A stretch of DNA of 64,000 nt from Planosporangium thailandense (GTDB lineage: Bacteria > Actinomycetota > Actinomycetes > Mycobacteriales > Micromonosporaceae): positions 1-64,000 of the forward strand of contig NZ_JAATVY010000018.1 in assembly GCF_011947195.1 (NCBI RefSeq), given 5' to 3'. Shown here piece by piece: positions 16,974-26,380 of this stretch. Each line of letters starts with the position of its first letter. Position 1 is the stretch's first letter. The position numbers and the translations under genes were made by a program. The notes beneath the pieces were generated by a model. It searched no databases and was not told where the DNA came from. It saw nothing but the letters and a program-made list of their open reading frames with translations.

Positions 16974-17828
16974 ATGGTGACGATGCACATTCGACTGAGC
17001 TCCGAACCCGCCCCCGGCCGTCCGGTCAACGAGGACACCGCTTTCGCCGTCTCCGGTCTCGTCGGTGTGCTCGACGGGGTGACCGCACCGGAGGACGTCG
17101 ACAGCGGCTGTTCGCACGGGCCCGCATGGTACGTCCGGCAACTGGCCGCCCACCTCGTACGCGGCCACGACCGCTCGCCCGATGCACCGCTGGCCCACCT
17201 GCTCGCCGACGCTATCCGCACGGTCGCCGCCGACCACGGCGGGACGTGTGACCTTGCGCATCCCGGCACCCCGGCCAGCACGGTCTGCCTGCTCGCCGAC
17301 CGGGGCAACCACGTCGAGTACCTCCTCCTGTGCGACAGCCCGCTCGTCCTCGACCGGGGCGACGTCCAGGTCCTCACCGACGACCGGCTCGACCGGGCGG
17401 TCGCGACGCTACGCGCCGAGGCGCTGGCCGGCGGCGGCTCGTTCGACAGCGCGGGGTACTCCGCGCGCCTACGCCCGTTCATCACGAAGCGGCAGCAGTT
17501 GACCAACCGCCCCGGCGGGTACTGGATCGCCGCCGCCGATCCGGCCGCCGCGCACCACGCGGTCACCGGCACCGCGCCCTTGCACGGCCCGGATCGGGTA
17601 CGACGAGCGGCGCTGCTCACCGACGGCGCGTCCGCCGCCGTCGAACAGTTCGCGCTGATGGACTGGGCGGCCCTGCTCGACGTCCTCACCGACCAGGGGC
17701 CCCACGAGCTGATCCGCCGGGTCCGCGAGGCCGAGGCCGCCGACCACGACGGCCGCGTGCGGCCCCGCTACAAGCGCCACGACGACGCCACCGCCGCCGT
17801 GTGCCTGTTCGAGGAGGAGCCGGGTTGA
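16974..17828 (+). CDS. PP2C-like protein phosphatase domain protein, degenerate
   Basis: A 284-residue cytoplasmic protein with the outline of the PPM/PP2C fold. The metal-binding starts RPVNEDTAFAVS and GVLDGVTAP replace the usual R-x-x-NED and DGxGG. The closing KRHDDATAAVCLF fits the final DN/DD metal motif. The loss of the GG after DG means activity is uncertain. The ATG at 16974 has no clear ribosome site, and TACGGT lies about 20 bases upstream, so a leaderless or near-leaderless message is likely. It is divergent from the LCP gene. Confidence 0.65.
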   Translation: MVTMHIRLSSEPAPGRPVNEDTAFAVSGLVGVLDGVTAPEDVDSGCSHGPAWYVRQLAAHLVRGHDRSPDAPLAHLLADAIRTVAADHGGTCDLAHPGTPASTVCLLADRGNHVEYLLLCDSPLVLDRGDVQVLTDDRLDRAVATLRAEALAGGGSFDSAGYSARLRPFITKRQQLTNRPGGYWIAAADPAAAHHAVTGTAPLHGPDRVRRAALLTDGASAAVEQFALMDWAALLDVLTDQGPHELIRRVREAEAADHDGRVRPRYKRHDDATAAVCLFEEEPG

Positions 17829-17847
17829 CCGGGCCGTCCGGAGTGCG

Positions 17848-18357
17848 TCACACCGCGCCGGTCACCCCGTCGGTCAGCTCGCGGAGAATGTCCGCGTGAC
17901 CGGCATGGCGGGCGGTCTCGTCGATCATGTGTACGTAGACCCAGCGCAGCGAGACCACGCCCAGCTCCGGGTGTGAGCCCACGTCCTCCAGGGTCAGCCC
18001 CGCGGCGACCGCACGCGAGCGTTCGCACTCCTGTTCGTACTCGACGACCAGCTCATCGACGGTCACGTCGTCGACGGACCAGCCGCCGTCCCCGCCGTCC
18101 GCGGTGGCCGGCCGTCCCGCCAGGACATGCTGGAACCAGTTTCGTTCGACGATGGTCAGGTGCCGGAGCAGGCCGGCCAGGGTGGTCAGCGAGGGGACGA
18201 GCCGGCGCTTGGTGTCCTCGTCCGGCAGGCCGTAGACCTTGCTGACCGTCACTCTGCGGTAGAAGTCGAGGAAGCGCTCGAGCACGTCGCGCTCGCCAGC
18301 GGTGCCGACCAGTTCCGGACCGTACGGAGGGGTGAGCGGCAGCGTCTCCATCCGCAC
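17848..18357 (-). CDS. DinB-family protein
   Basis: A 169-residue four-helix-bundle protein of the DinB/DUF664 type common in actinomycetes. Putative metal histidines lie in LLRHLTIVERNWF and in YVHMIDETARHAGHADILREL. Relatives are thiol-dependent transferases (mycothiol or bacillithiol) or have no known role. It is convergent with the PP2C-like gene and not in an operon. The start ATG at 18357 is followed by MRMETLPL. Confidence 0.85.
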   Translation of the reverse strand: MRMETLPLTPPYGPELVGTAGERDVLERFLDFYRRVTVSKVYGLPDEDTKRRLVPSLTTLAGLLRHLTIVERNWFQHVLAGRPATADGGDGGWSVDDVTVDELVVEYEQECERSRAVAAGLTLEDVGSHPELGVVSLRWVYVHMIDETARHAGHADILRELTDGVTGAV

Positions 18358-18542
18358 ACCATAGTCTGATCCGGTCAGGACCGTGCCTGCCGAGCGTCGG
18401 CGCGTCCGCCGCGGTGATCGCCGCTACGGCCGCAGATCCTCGCCAGGCGGGGCGCGTCGCTCGTCACCCACATCAGCTACCGCGTACTCCGCTGACCGCA
18501 CACTGGTTCGACATCGCTCCCGACAGGATTTAGGTTCCGCTG

Positions 18543-19013
18543 ATGTATTCGATGCGAGTCTCTCAGCACGTGAACGCCGCACGTCCCGCTGTGTACCGGG
18601 CGCTTCTGGACGCGGCAGCGATCGCGAACTGGCGGGTGCCGGACGGCATGACCAGCCACGTACATGAATTCGACGGGCGCGAAGGTGGCGCTTTCCGCGT
18701 GTCGCTCACCTACGACGCGCCGACCGGCGGCGGCAAGTCCTCGCCGCACACCGACACGTACCACGGCCACTTCGCCAGGCTCGTGCCGAACGAGCAGGTG
18801 GTCGAGGTGCTGGAGTTCGAGACGGCGGACCCCGCCCTCCGCGGCACGATGACGATGACGACCACCCTCACCGACGCGGACGGCGGGACCGACGTCGCTG
18901 TCGTCCATGAGGGGATTCCCGACGGCGTGCCCGCCGCGGACAACGAGCTGGGTACGCGGATGGCGCTGGCCCGGCTGGCCCAGCTCGTCGAGGGGGGCGG
19001 GAGTACCGCCTGA
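18543..19013 (+). CDS. SRPBCC (AHSA1-like) domain protein
   Basis: A 156-residue START/Bet v1-like hydrophobic-cavity protein. It begins MYSMRVSQHVNAARPAVYRA, with the family pattern AAAIANWRVPDGMTSHVHEFD and a C-terminal helix (NELGTRMALARLAQLVE). Such proteins bind lipids or small hydrophobic ligands and are often stress-linked. It is followed by a GNAT gene 55 bases downstream, possibly in one transcript. Ligand unknown. Confidence 0.85.
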   Translation: MYSMRVSQHVNAARPAVYRALLDAAAIANWRVPDGMTSHVHEFDGREGGAFRVSLTYDAPTGGGKSSPHTDTYHGHFARLVPNEQVVEVLEFETADPALRGTMTMTTTLTDADGGTDVAVVHEGIPDGVPAADNELGTRMALARLAQLVEGGGSTA

Positions 19014-19068
19014 CCCTTACGTACAGTGGTGCGACCGATTACCGCGGTTGGATCACGGAGCCGATAGC

Positions 19069-19767
19069 ATGAGCACCTCGCACCCCCTGGACAATCCCGT
19101 CTGGTGGTCCCTGGCCGGCGCGCACGCCCACCTCGCCGAGCGACAGGGCAGAGCCCTGCGCTACCGGTCCGATGTGTCACCGTTCGCGGCGGTGCCGGAC
19201 GTGCCGGACGCCGCCGACTGGGCGGACCTCGCCGCGCTCCTCGGCCCCGACACGGTGCCGCTGACCACCGGCGCGGTCGCCGCGCCACCTCCGGGCTGGC
19301 AGACCATGTTCAGCGTCGACGGGGTCCAGATGGTGGACGAAGGGGTAGCGGCCGCCCCCGACGAGGAAGCCGTACAACTCGGTCCCGGGGACGTGCCGGA
19401 GATGCTGGATCTCGTCGCGCGCACGAAGCCCGGCCCGTTCCTGCCCCGCACCGTCGAGATGGGCACGTACCTCGGTATCCGGCGCGACGGAGCGCTGGCG
19501 GCCATGGCCGGCGAGCGGTTGCGGCCGGCGGGCTGGACCGAGATCAGCGCGGTCTGCACCGATCCGGCCTACCGCGGCCAGGGCCTGGCGACCCGGCTGA
19601 TCCACGCGATCGCGGCCGGGATCCGGGCCCGGGGCGAGACGCCCTTCCTGCACGCCGCCGCGGACAACACCACGGCGATCCGCCTGTACGCGTCGCTGGG
19701 CTTCCGGGTACGCCGGTCCACCCCTTTCATCGGCGCGCGCCCGCTCGACGGCGTCCCGGTCTCCTGA
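19069..19767 (+). CDS. GNAT-family N-acetyltransferase
   Basis: A 232-residue acetyl-CoA-dependent acyltransferase. The C-terminal half holds the GNAT fold: motif A VCTDPAYRGQGLATRLIHAI with the Q/R-x-x-G-x-G/A pyrophosphate loop, and motif B ADNTTAIRLYASLGFRVR. The N-terminal half (to about residue 110) is a divergent GNAT-like or lid region. The ATG at 19069 has GGAG upstream. Substrate cannot be told from sequence. Confidence 0.88.
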   Translation: MSTSHPLDNPVWWSLAGAHAHLAERQGRALRYRSDVSPFAAVPDVPDAADWADLAALLGPDTVPLTTGAVAAPPPGWQTMFSVDGVQMVDEGVAAAPDEEAVQLGPGDVPEMLDLVARTKPGPFLPRTVEMGTYLGIRRDGALAAMAGERLRPAGWTEISAVCTDPAYRGQGLATRLIHAIAAGIRARGETPFLHAAADNTTAIRLYASLGFRVRRSTPFIGARPLDGVPVS

Positions 19768-19853
19768 GCCGACGGGCCTAAGGTACCGCCGCCGCCGGCC
19801 GATCAAGGGTTTGGCGCAGTGTGCGCCCGTACCAGGGCTGGCAGGGGGTGGCG

Positions 19854-21461
19854 GTGGACAACGGCGCGGAGACCGACGTCCGGCTGCCCGTCCCGGTGTC
19901 GCCGTACGGGCCGCTGGATGCCCTGGCGGAACAGGTACACGCGCTGACGCAGACCAGCCGCGCCCAGGAGGCGCTGGCGGTGCTGGAGGTCTACGAGCCG
20001 CTGGCCCGCGCCTTCGGCGACGATAAGACCGTCGGTTTCCTGCTGCAGGCCCGGATGTTCGCCTATGTCAATCTCGGCCGGTTGCAGGAGGCGGTGGCGG
20101 CCGGCGAGCGGCTGTTGCGGCACAACGAGTCCGCCGGCTCCGTCATCGGCGTGGCGAAGGCGCTGGCCGACCTGGCCCGGGCGCACCTGTTCGCCGACCA
20201 GATCAGCGAGGCGATGCAGTGCCTGGCCCGGGCCGGTCTGCTGCTGGAGGAGACCAGCGTGCGCAACGAGCGGTACGTGGCTTCGCTGGGCTCGCTGATG
20301 GGGTCGGCCATCAACGCCGAACTCTACGAGACATCCCATGCCGCCTACCATCAGATCTTGGAGCTGTGGACCGCGACCGACCGGCCGGAGTCGTTCGCCA
20401 TCTATGACCTGATCCACGCGGAAATGCTGCTGGAGTGGGGGCTACGGCTGGATCAGCTCGGCGACCACGCGGCGGCGCGGGCAAGGCTGCGCACCGCCGC
20501 CGAGCTCTTCGCGCGCTGGTGCGACGTTCCCACCGGCCGCGATATCACCGCCGAGACACTGTCGGTCAGCGCCCCGTACGCGATGACGCTGGCCAAGCTC
20601 GGCGAGGTCGACTGGACGCTCGACCTCGCCGCGAGCATCGTGGTACCGCTGCGCGCGGCGGGCGACTGGTACCACGCCCGGCAGGCGCATCTGGCGCTCG
20701 GGATCGCCCTGCGGGCCACTGGCGATCTCCCGGCCGCGCGCCGGGAGATGGTCGCCGCCAAGCAGCTGGGCCCGGACAGCAGTGCCGGCTGGGGGCTCAC
20801 GGTCGGGTTCGAGCTGGCCGAACTCAACGCCCAGGAGGTCGGCGAGGACGCCACCCGCGACCTCCGAGCCATGATCCACGATCAGGCCCGGCAGCTCTGG
20901 CGGCGACGGTTGCAGCGCGTCGCCATGCTCCGCCAGGCCCGTCAACGCGAAGAACAGGAACAGGCCCGCCAGCGCGCGGAGGTCGCGTCGCTGCACGACC
21001 CGCTCACCGGCCTCGCCAACCGCCGCCGCTTCGACCAGGTCATGACCGAGCTCGACACCGGCGAGCGCGCCGTGCCGACGGTCCTGTTGATCGTCGACGT
21101 CGACCAGTTCAAGGCCATCAACGACACGTACTCGCACAGCGTCGGCGACCAGGTCCTGCGCGAGATCGCCACGATCCTGCGGGCCAACTGCCGCGGCGAC
21201 GACATCCCGGTTCGCTACGCCGGCGACGAGTTCGTCGTCTTCCTGCACACCGACGTCAACGGCGCCCGCCGCACCGCCGAGCGCATCCGCGCCGCCGTCC
21301 GGGACGCCGACCTGCGTCACCTCGCCGCGGGACTGCGCGTCAGCGTCAGCATCGGGGCCGCCGCCCTGCGCACCGGTGTGACCGCACACGACCTGTTCAA
21401 CGCCGCTGACGCCAACCTCTACCGCGCCAAGCGCGGCGGCCGCGATCGGGTCGCCACATAG
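19854..21461 (+). CDS. Soluble diguanylate cyclase with TPR-like sensor
   Basis: A 535-residue cytoplasmic GGDEF protein. Residues 1-340 are helical repeats resembling tetratricopeptide units (ALAVLEVYEPLARAFGD, LGRLQEAVAAGERLL). A charged coiled linker (RQAREEQEQ-type) follows, then the GGDEF domain from DPLTGLANRRRFDQVM. The active loop reads RYAGDEF; Ala in the first place is tolerated in active enzymes. The start is GTG 19854 after AGGGGG; GTG 19821 is an alternative. TPR-GGDEF proteins are frequent in actinomycetes and sense unknown partners. Confidence 0.9.
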   Translation: MDNGAETDVRLPVPVSPYGPLDALAEQVHALTQTSRAQEALAVLEVYEPLARAFGDDKTVGFLLQARMFAYVNLGRLQEAVAAGERLLRHNESAGSVIGVAKALADLARAHLFADQISEAMQCLARAGLLLEETSVRNERYVASLGSLMGSAINAELYETSHAAYHQILELWTATDRPESFAIYDLIHAEMLLEWGLRLDQLGDHAAARARLRTAAELFARWCDVPTGRDITAETLSVSAPYAMTLAKLGEVDWTLDLAASIVVPLRAAGDWYHARQAHLALGIALRATGDLPAARREMVAAKQLGPDSSAGWGLTVGFELAELNAQEVGEDATRDLRAMIHDQARQLWRRRLQRVAMLRQARQREEQEQARQRAEVASLHDPLTGLANRRRFDQVMTELDTGERAVPTVLLIVDVDQFKAINDTYSHSVGDQVLREIATILRANCRGDDIPVRYAGDEFVVFLHTDVNGARRTAERIRAAVRDADLRHLAAGLRVSVSIGAAALRTGVTAHDLFNAADANLYRAKRGGRDRVAT

Positions 21462-21537
21462 ACCCACTCCACGATGCCCACAAGGTGTCACATATTGCGG
21501 CCTCGTGGCTCGTCATAGCAGCAAGAAGTCACACTTT

Positions 21538-21579
21538 GCGCGGATCTTGCGGCGCGGATCTTGCGGCGCGGATCTTGGG
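21538..21579. repeat. Triplicated 14-bp unit GCGCGGATCTTGCG
   Basis: Units lie at 21538-21551, 21552-21565 and 21566-21579 (last one ends GG). They sit between convergent genes and share the core GCGCGGATCTTG with the hairpin at 5583. Confidence 0.85.
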
Positions 21580-21584
21580 CCGGG

Positions 21585-22202
21585 CTACGATCGCCCCGTC
21601 CAGCGTGGCTCGAACCGCCACCATGCCTCTTCCCACTGCGCCATCCGGCGGGCGTCGAGCGTCCTGCGTACGACCAGCCGGATCACCCCGGCCAGGCAGA
21701 GCGCGCCGACCCCGGCCAGGGCCCCGGCGGCGATGCTGTTGACCCAGGTCTGCACCCGCTGCTGCGGCGGATCGGTGAGGTCGCCGTGGGTGTCGGCCCA
21801 CACCGCGACCCACTGGCCGGCCCGTGCCCGCTCGTCAGCCAGTACGACGCCCCGGTGCTCGCTGCCGTCCGGACTCGTCCAACGCGCGGGGGTCCGTACG
21901 CCGGTGGTGGTCCCGGTCCTGGTCGGCGCCGCGCCGCGGACCGGCGCGTCGGTGACGGTGTCGGAGCCCGCGTCGGCCAGCAGCACGGCGTGGACCCGGT
22001 ACCGGTGCAGCCGTTCGACCTGTTCGTTGTGCAGCCCGGTGGTGTACGCCGTCCGCCCGGCCAGCCAGACCGTGGCCGGCACGATCAACAGGAAGGACAG
22101 CACGATCGCGACCACGATCCAGGCTTCGACCCGGTCGATGGGTCGGCGCAACGGGTTGTGGTCGAGACCGATCCGCCGCAAAGTTCCGCCAGCCAGCGAC
22201 AT
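21585..22202 (-). CDS. Rv1733c-like two-segment membrane protein
   Basis: A 205-residue membrane protein with one hydrophobic segment near residues 28-48 (WIVVAIVLSFLLIVPATVWLA) and one near 155-178. About 105 residues lie between them, presumably outside the cell. This matches the Rv1733c family of mycobacteria, a dormancy-induced antigen with no known activity. The short cytoplasmic tail is Arg/Trp rich. It is upstream of nothing on its own strand, so single-gene transcription is likely. Confidence 0.8.
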   Translation of the reverse strand: MSLAGGTLRRIGLDHNPLRRPIDRVEAWIVVAIVLSFLLIVPATVWLAGRTAYTTGLHNEQVERLHRYRVHAVLLADAGSDTVTDAPVRGAAPTRTGTTTGVRTPARWTSPDGSEHRGVVLADERARAGQWVAVWADTHGDLTDPPQQRVQTWVNSIAAGALAGVGALCLAGVIRLVVRRTLDARRMAQWEEAWWRFEPRWTGRS

Positions 22203-22319
22203 GGCTATCTCCAGGGAAACGTCGCACCTGGCACAGGGCTACCCAATTCCCGCCTCTGATACCCAGGTTGCCGGTCACGTCAACCACACGTACGGCAGAA
22301 AGCGCGCCGCGGATCATCC

Positions 22320-24257
22320 TCACGGGAACAGCGGGGCGCCCTCACGCTGCTCGACGTCGATCACATGGAACACCGCGTTGATCAGAGCCAGGTGGGTGAA
22401 CGCCTGCGGGAAGTTCCCGAGGTGCCGGCCGCTGCGCGGGTCGATCTCCTCGGCGTACAGGCCGAGTGGGCCCGCGAACGACAGCAGCTTCTGGCAGAGC
22501 TTACGCGCCCGCAGATGCTCACCGATCATGGTGAACGCCGACACCAGCCAGAACGAGCAGATCGCGAACGTACCCTCCGCCCCCACGTCGTCGAGCCCCT
22601 CGTCGGTCTTCCCCGGCTGGTAGCGCAGCACCATCTCGTCGACGGTCAGCTCGTCGGCGATGGCGAAGACGGTGGCCCGCACCCGGGGGTCGGTCGGCGG
22701 CAGGAACCCCATCAGCGGGATGAGCAGGACCGAGGCGTCCAGGGCATCGGTGTCGTAGTGTGCGGTGAACACGCCTCGACCGTCGACGGCGTGGGCGCAC
22801 ACGTCGGCGTGGATCTCATTGGCGATCTTCCGCCAGCGGTCGGCGAGCGGGTGGTCCTCACGGATGCGCGCCAGCCTGGCCCCCCGGTCGACCGCCACCC
22901 AGCACATCACCTTCGACGAGGTGAAGTGCTTGGGCTCGCCGCGCACCTCCCAGATACCCCGGTCGGGCTCCTTCCAGTGCACGATCGCGTTCTCCACCTG
23001 CCGTTTGAGGATCCGCCAGATCCGCTCGTCGAGCCGGTCGCGCGACTTGGTGTGCAGGTAAACCGCGTCGAGCACCGCGCCCCACACGTCGTTCTGGCGG
23101 TGCTCGTACGCGCCGTTGCCGACCCGCACCGGACGGGCGCCCTCGTACCCGTGCAGCCAGTCCAGCACCCGCTCGGTCAGTTCCCGCTCGCCGCCGACGC
23201 CGTACATGACCTGGAGGTCCTGGTCGCGCTCGGCGACGTCGGCGATGAAGTAGAAGAAGTCGTTGGCCTCCCAGTCGAAGCCCAGCGTGTACAGGCCCCA
23301 CAGGGCGAACGTGGCGTCGCGGATCCAGCTGTACCGGTAGTCCCAGTTGCGCTCGCCGCCGGGCTCCTCCGGAAGCGAGGTGGTCGCCGCGGCGGCGAGC
23401 GCTCCGGTGGGGGCGAACGTGAGGCCCTTGAGGGTGAGCGCACTGCGCTCCAGGTAGCTGCGGAAGCGGTGGTCGGGGAAGCGCCCGCGGGCCAGCCAGT
23501 GCTGCCAGTGGTGCGCGGTCCAGGTCAGGCGCGTCTGCGCCTCCTCGTAGGTGCGGGGCGGCGGGTGTTCGGTCCAGGTCAGCGCACAGAACCGGGTTTC
23601 GCCCTCCTTGAGCAGCGTCCGCGCGGTGGCGCGGCCGCCCTCGAAGCCGATGCGCATGTCCGTGGTGAGCACCAGCTCCAGGTCGGACCCCTCGGCGCGG
23701 GCCACGCCCTCGTGGTAGACGCGATCGGTGTACGACCAGCGCACCTGCCGCGCGCCGTAGTCGAACACCGGCTCGCAGTCCATGGTCACCTGCACCTCGC
23801 CGGACACGCACCGCACCGTCCGCAGCAGCACGTGGTCGGCGTCGTAGTCGGTGGGCGCCCGGCGATGACTCTTGGACAGCTCGTGCTCGTGATGCCACGG
23901 TCCGATGAGCAGCACGTCCCGCACGACGATCCAGCCGGTGGCGGTGCCCCAGCTCGTCTCGAGCACCATCGTGCCCGGAAGGTACCGCCGGTCGGCCGGC
24001 ACGAGCACGTCCGCCGGACCCAGCCGGAACCCGCCGGCGTCCCGGTCCAGGATCGCGGCGAACACGCTCGGCGAGTCCATCCGGGGCAGACACAGCCACT
24101 CGACGTTGCCGCTCGGCGCGACGAGCGCCTGGGTCTCGCAGTCCGACAGGAACCCGTAGTCCGCGATCGGCGGGAACGGTGACTGCAGCCCGGCTTCGCG
24201 GCGGGTGAAGGGTCTCGCCTCGATGAGTTCGTCGGCTGCGGCCTCGTACACGTGCAT
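22320..24257 (-). CDS. Glycoside hydrolase family 15 (trehalase/glucoamylase-like)
   Basis: A 645-residue cytoplasmic GH15 enzyme; no signal peptide. The N-terminal beta-sandwich begins with [21 protein letters not shown]. The catalytic barrel shows [19 protein letters not shown], the general-acid stretch [19 protein letters not shown] and the general-base stretch [20 protein letters not shown]. Intracellular actinobacterial enzymes of this layout include trehalases, so trehalose turnover is the favoured role; a glucoamylase remains possible. It lies 96 bases beyond the APC permease at the end of the leftward kdp run, which would connect it to osmotic stress. Confidence 0.88.
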   Translation of the reverse strand: MHVYEAAADELIEARPFTRREAGLQSPFPPIADYGFLSDCETQALVAPSGNVEWLCLPRMDSPSVFAAILDRDAGGFRLGPADVLVPADRRYLPGTMVLETSWGTATGWIVVRDVLLIGPWHHEHELSKSHRRAPTDYDADHVLLRTVRCVSGEVQVTMDCEPVFDYGARQVRWSYTDRVYHEGVARAEGSDLELVLTTDMRIGFEGGRATARTLLKEGETRFCALTWTEHPPPRTYEEAQTRLTWTAHHWQHWLARGRFPDHRFRSYLERSALTLKGLTFAPTGALAAAATTSLPEEPGGERNWDYRYSWIRDATFALWGLYTLGFDWEANDFFYFIADVAERDQDLQVMYGVGGERELTERVLDWLHGYEGARPVRVGNGAYEHRQNDVWGAVLDAVYLHTKSRDRLDERIWRILKRQVENAIVHWKEPDRGIWEVRGEPKHFTSSKVMCWVAVDRGARLARIREDHPLADRWRKIANEIHADVCAHAVDGRGVFTAHYDTDALDASVLLIPLMGFLPPTDPRVRATVFAIADELTVDEMVLRYQPGKTDEGLDDVGAEGTFAICSFWLVSAFTMIGEHLRARKLCQKLLSFAGPLGLYAEEIDPRSGRHLGNFPQAFTHLALINAVFHVIDVEQREGAPLFP

Positions 24258-24353
24258 CCCCCTGCCGACAGCAGAGCGTGCCTGGCCAGTTCCTTTTCGC
24301 CAATCACCGAATCCGGCGGCCCCAAACGTCGAGTGCGGCGGTGACCGCGCGGT

Positions 24354-26306
24354 TCAACCGACGTGGACCATGGGCCGGCGCCGGACGTCGTGTTCGGCCT
24401 CGCGCAGCACCTCGCGGGTCAGCGGCGCGATCTCGCCAGCTCCGAACACCAGGTAGCGCAGCAGGTCGACGACCGGGTTCCCCTCGGTCCAGCTGAAGTA
24501 GACGTGCGGCTTGCGCCCGGTCAGGTTGCGTATGCACAGCAGCAGCGCGGCGATGGCATTGGAGATCGATGGTCCCTCGAGCCGCAGGATCCGGAAACCG
24601 TACCGCTCCTCCCCGTACACCCGCAGCGGCGTCTCGAAGTCCGACGGGTCGGTCACCTTGACCTCGACGAACAGCACCGGAGCGTCGTCGGGAATGTGGT
24701 TGTCGCGGCGCTGCTCGGCCTCCTTCTCCCGGTACTCGCGCTCGTCACGCGTGTCGGGTTCGTTGGCGACGACGTGGATGTCGCCGTACGCCGCGGCGTC
24801 CTCGATGAACTGGCGGGCGACGTCGTCCATCTCGACACCCGTCGCCCGTAGCTCCATGGCGCGCACGAGCCGCGACAGCACGGAGAAGAAGATGATCCCG
24901 GCGATGAACAGCGACGCGATCTTCACGCCGTCGGGGCGCTGGATGATGTTGGCGATCGCGGTGTACACGAGAATGACCGTCACGACCGCGAACCCGATGG
25001 TCAGCCTGCGCCAACGGCGCCGGCGGACGGACAGGGTGACCGCGAACGCCGCAGACGTGATCACTACGAGGACACCGGTGGCGTAGGCGCCGCCCTGCCG
25101 GTTGACGTCGGCGTCGAAGAACGCCGTCACCGCGAACGCGATGATCGTGAGCACCAGCACGAGCGGCCGGACCGCCCGGGTCCACGCCGGCGCCATGCCG
25201 TAGCGGGGCAGGTACTGGGGGATGAGGTTGAGCAGGCCGGCCATCGCCGACGCGCCCGCGAACCACAGGATGAGCACCGTGCTGATGTCGTACGCGGTCC
25301 CGAAGATGTTGCCCAGGTGCTCGTGGGCCAGGTACGCCAGGGCCCGACCGTAGGCCCGGCCGCCCGGCTCGAACTCGCGCGGTGGGATCAGCAGCGTGGT
25401 CACGATGCTGCTGGCGATCAGGTACCCGCTCATGATGACCGCCGCAGTGGTCAGCAGCTTGTGCGCGCCTCTGATCCGGCCGTCGAGGTCGCCGGGGCGG
25501 CGGATGCGGATCAGCGGCATCACCGCGACGCCGGTCTCGAAGCCGGACAGGCCCAGCGCGAGCTTCGGAAACACCAGCAGCGCCACCGCCGCCATGGCGA
25601 GCGGGGTCGGGTACTCGCTGAACAGCAGGCCCCGCCAGGCCACCACCACGTGCGGGTGGGCGGCGACGGCCTGCAGCGCGGCGGCGACCACGATGAGGTT
25701 GAGGCTCAGATAGACCCCGACCAGCACGACCGCGATCGTGATGGCCTCCCGGAAGCCCCGCAGGAACACCGCCCCGAGCAGCGCGAGCAGCACCAGCGTC
25801 ACGACCATCTGGTGGCCGCGCAGCGCCTGCGGCGTGAACGGGTTCTCCAGGATGTGCGCGGTCGCGTCCGCGGCCGAAAGGGTGATCGTGATGATGAAGT
25901 CGGTGGCCGCGAAGCCCAGCAGCGCCAGGACGAACAGCTTGCCGGTCCATTTCGGCAGCACCCGCTCCAGCATCACGATGGAGCCCTGGCCGTGCGGGCT
26001 CTCGCGGGCCACCCACCGGTACACCGGCAGCGCACCGAACAGGGTCAGCGCCACGAGCACGAGCGTCGCGATCGGGGCCAGCGCGCCGGCGGCCAGCGCC
26101 GCGATGCCGGGCTGGTAGCCGAGCGTGGAGAAGTAGTCCAGGCCGGTCAGGCACATCACCTGCCACCACGGGCGCCGGTGCGCCGGCTCCTCGGCGGCGT
26201 GCGGTCCCTCGACCGGTGACTTGCCCTCGTTGAGGTCGTCGAGCAGCCAGCCCCGCAGGCCTGCCCGGTGTTCGGCCGGCTTCGCCTCGACAACCATCTG
26301 TTCCAT
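24354..26306 (-). CDS. APC-superfamily permease with cytoplasmic C-terminal domain, kdp-linked
   Basis: A 650-residue transporter. Residues 45-490 hold about twelve membrane segments, opening with [22 protein letters not shown] 160-residue soluble tail ([22 protein letters not shown]) follows. It lies 74 bases after kdpD on the same strand. Large APC permeases with soluble tails include potassium importers such as KimA, but I see no close match to KimA, so potassium transport is an inference from position. An amino-acid substrate is the other option. Confidence 0.75.
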   Translation of the reverse strand: MEQMVVEAKPAEHRAGLRGWLLDDLNEGKSPVEGPHAAEEPAHRRPWWQVMCLTGLDYFSTLGYQPGIAALAAGALAPIATLVLVALTLFGALPVYRWVARESPHGQGSIVMLERVLPKWTGKLFVLALLGFAATDFIITITLSAADATAHILENPFTPQALRGHQMVVTLVLLALLGAVFLRGFREAITIAVVLVGVYLSLNLIVVAAALQAVAAHPHVVVAWRGLLFSEYPTPLAMAAVALLVFPKLALGLSGFETGVAVMPLIRIRRPGDLDGRIRGAHKLLTTAAVIMSGYLIASSIVTTLLIPPREFEPGGRAYGRALAYLAHEHLGNIFGTAYDISTVLILWFAGASAMAGLLNLIPQYLPRYGMAPAWTRAVRPLVLVLTIIAFAVTAFFDADVNRQGGAYATGVLVVITSAAFAVTLSVRRRRWRRLTIGFAVVTVILVYTAIANIIQRPDGVKIASLFIAGIIFFSVLSRLVRAMELRATGVEMDDVARQFIEDAAAYGDIHVVANEPDTRDEREYREKEAEQRRDNHIPDDAPVLFVEVKVTDPSDFETPLRVYGEERYGFRILRLEGPSISNAIAALLLCIRNLTGRKPHVYFSWTEGNPVVDLLRYLVFGAGEIAPLTREVLREAEHDVRRRPMVHVG

Positions 26307-26360
26307 TGCGGGATCCGCTCGTCGTGCCGGTTACAGCGGGCTCGATACCCGGCTCCGGGT

Positions 26361-26372
26361 CGGGTAACCGGG
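26361..26372. promoter_or_regulatory. CGGGTAACCGGG element before the APC permease
   Basis: It differs by one base from CGGGTTACCGGG at 34055-34066 in front of the kdp operon. It lies 55 bases before the permease start. A shared regulator site is possible, but short GC-rich matches can be chance. Confidence 0.35.
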
Positions 26373-26380
26373 TGCCGGAC

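Noticed and set aside
24354-26306. Naming the kdp-linked permease KimA
   Set aside because: The fold class fits, but remembered KimA sequence landmarks do not align; position alone is not enough.
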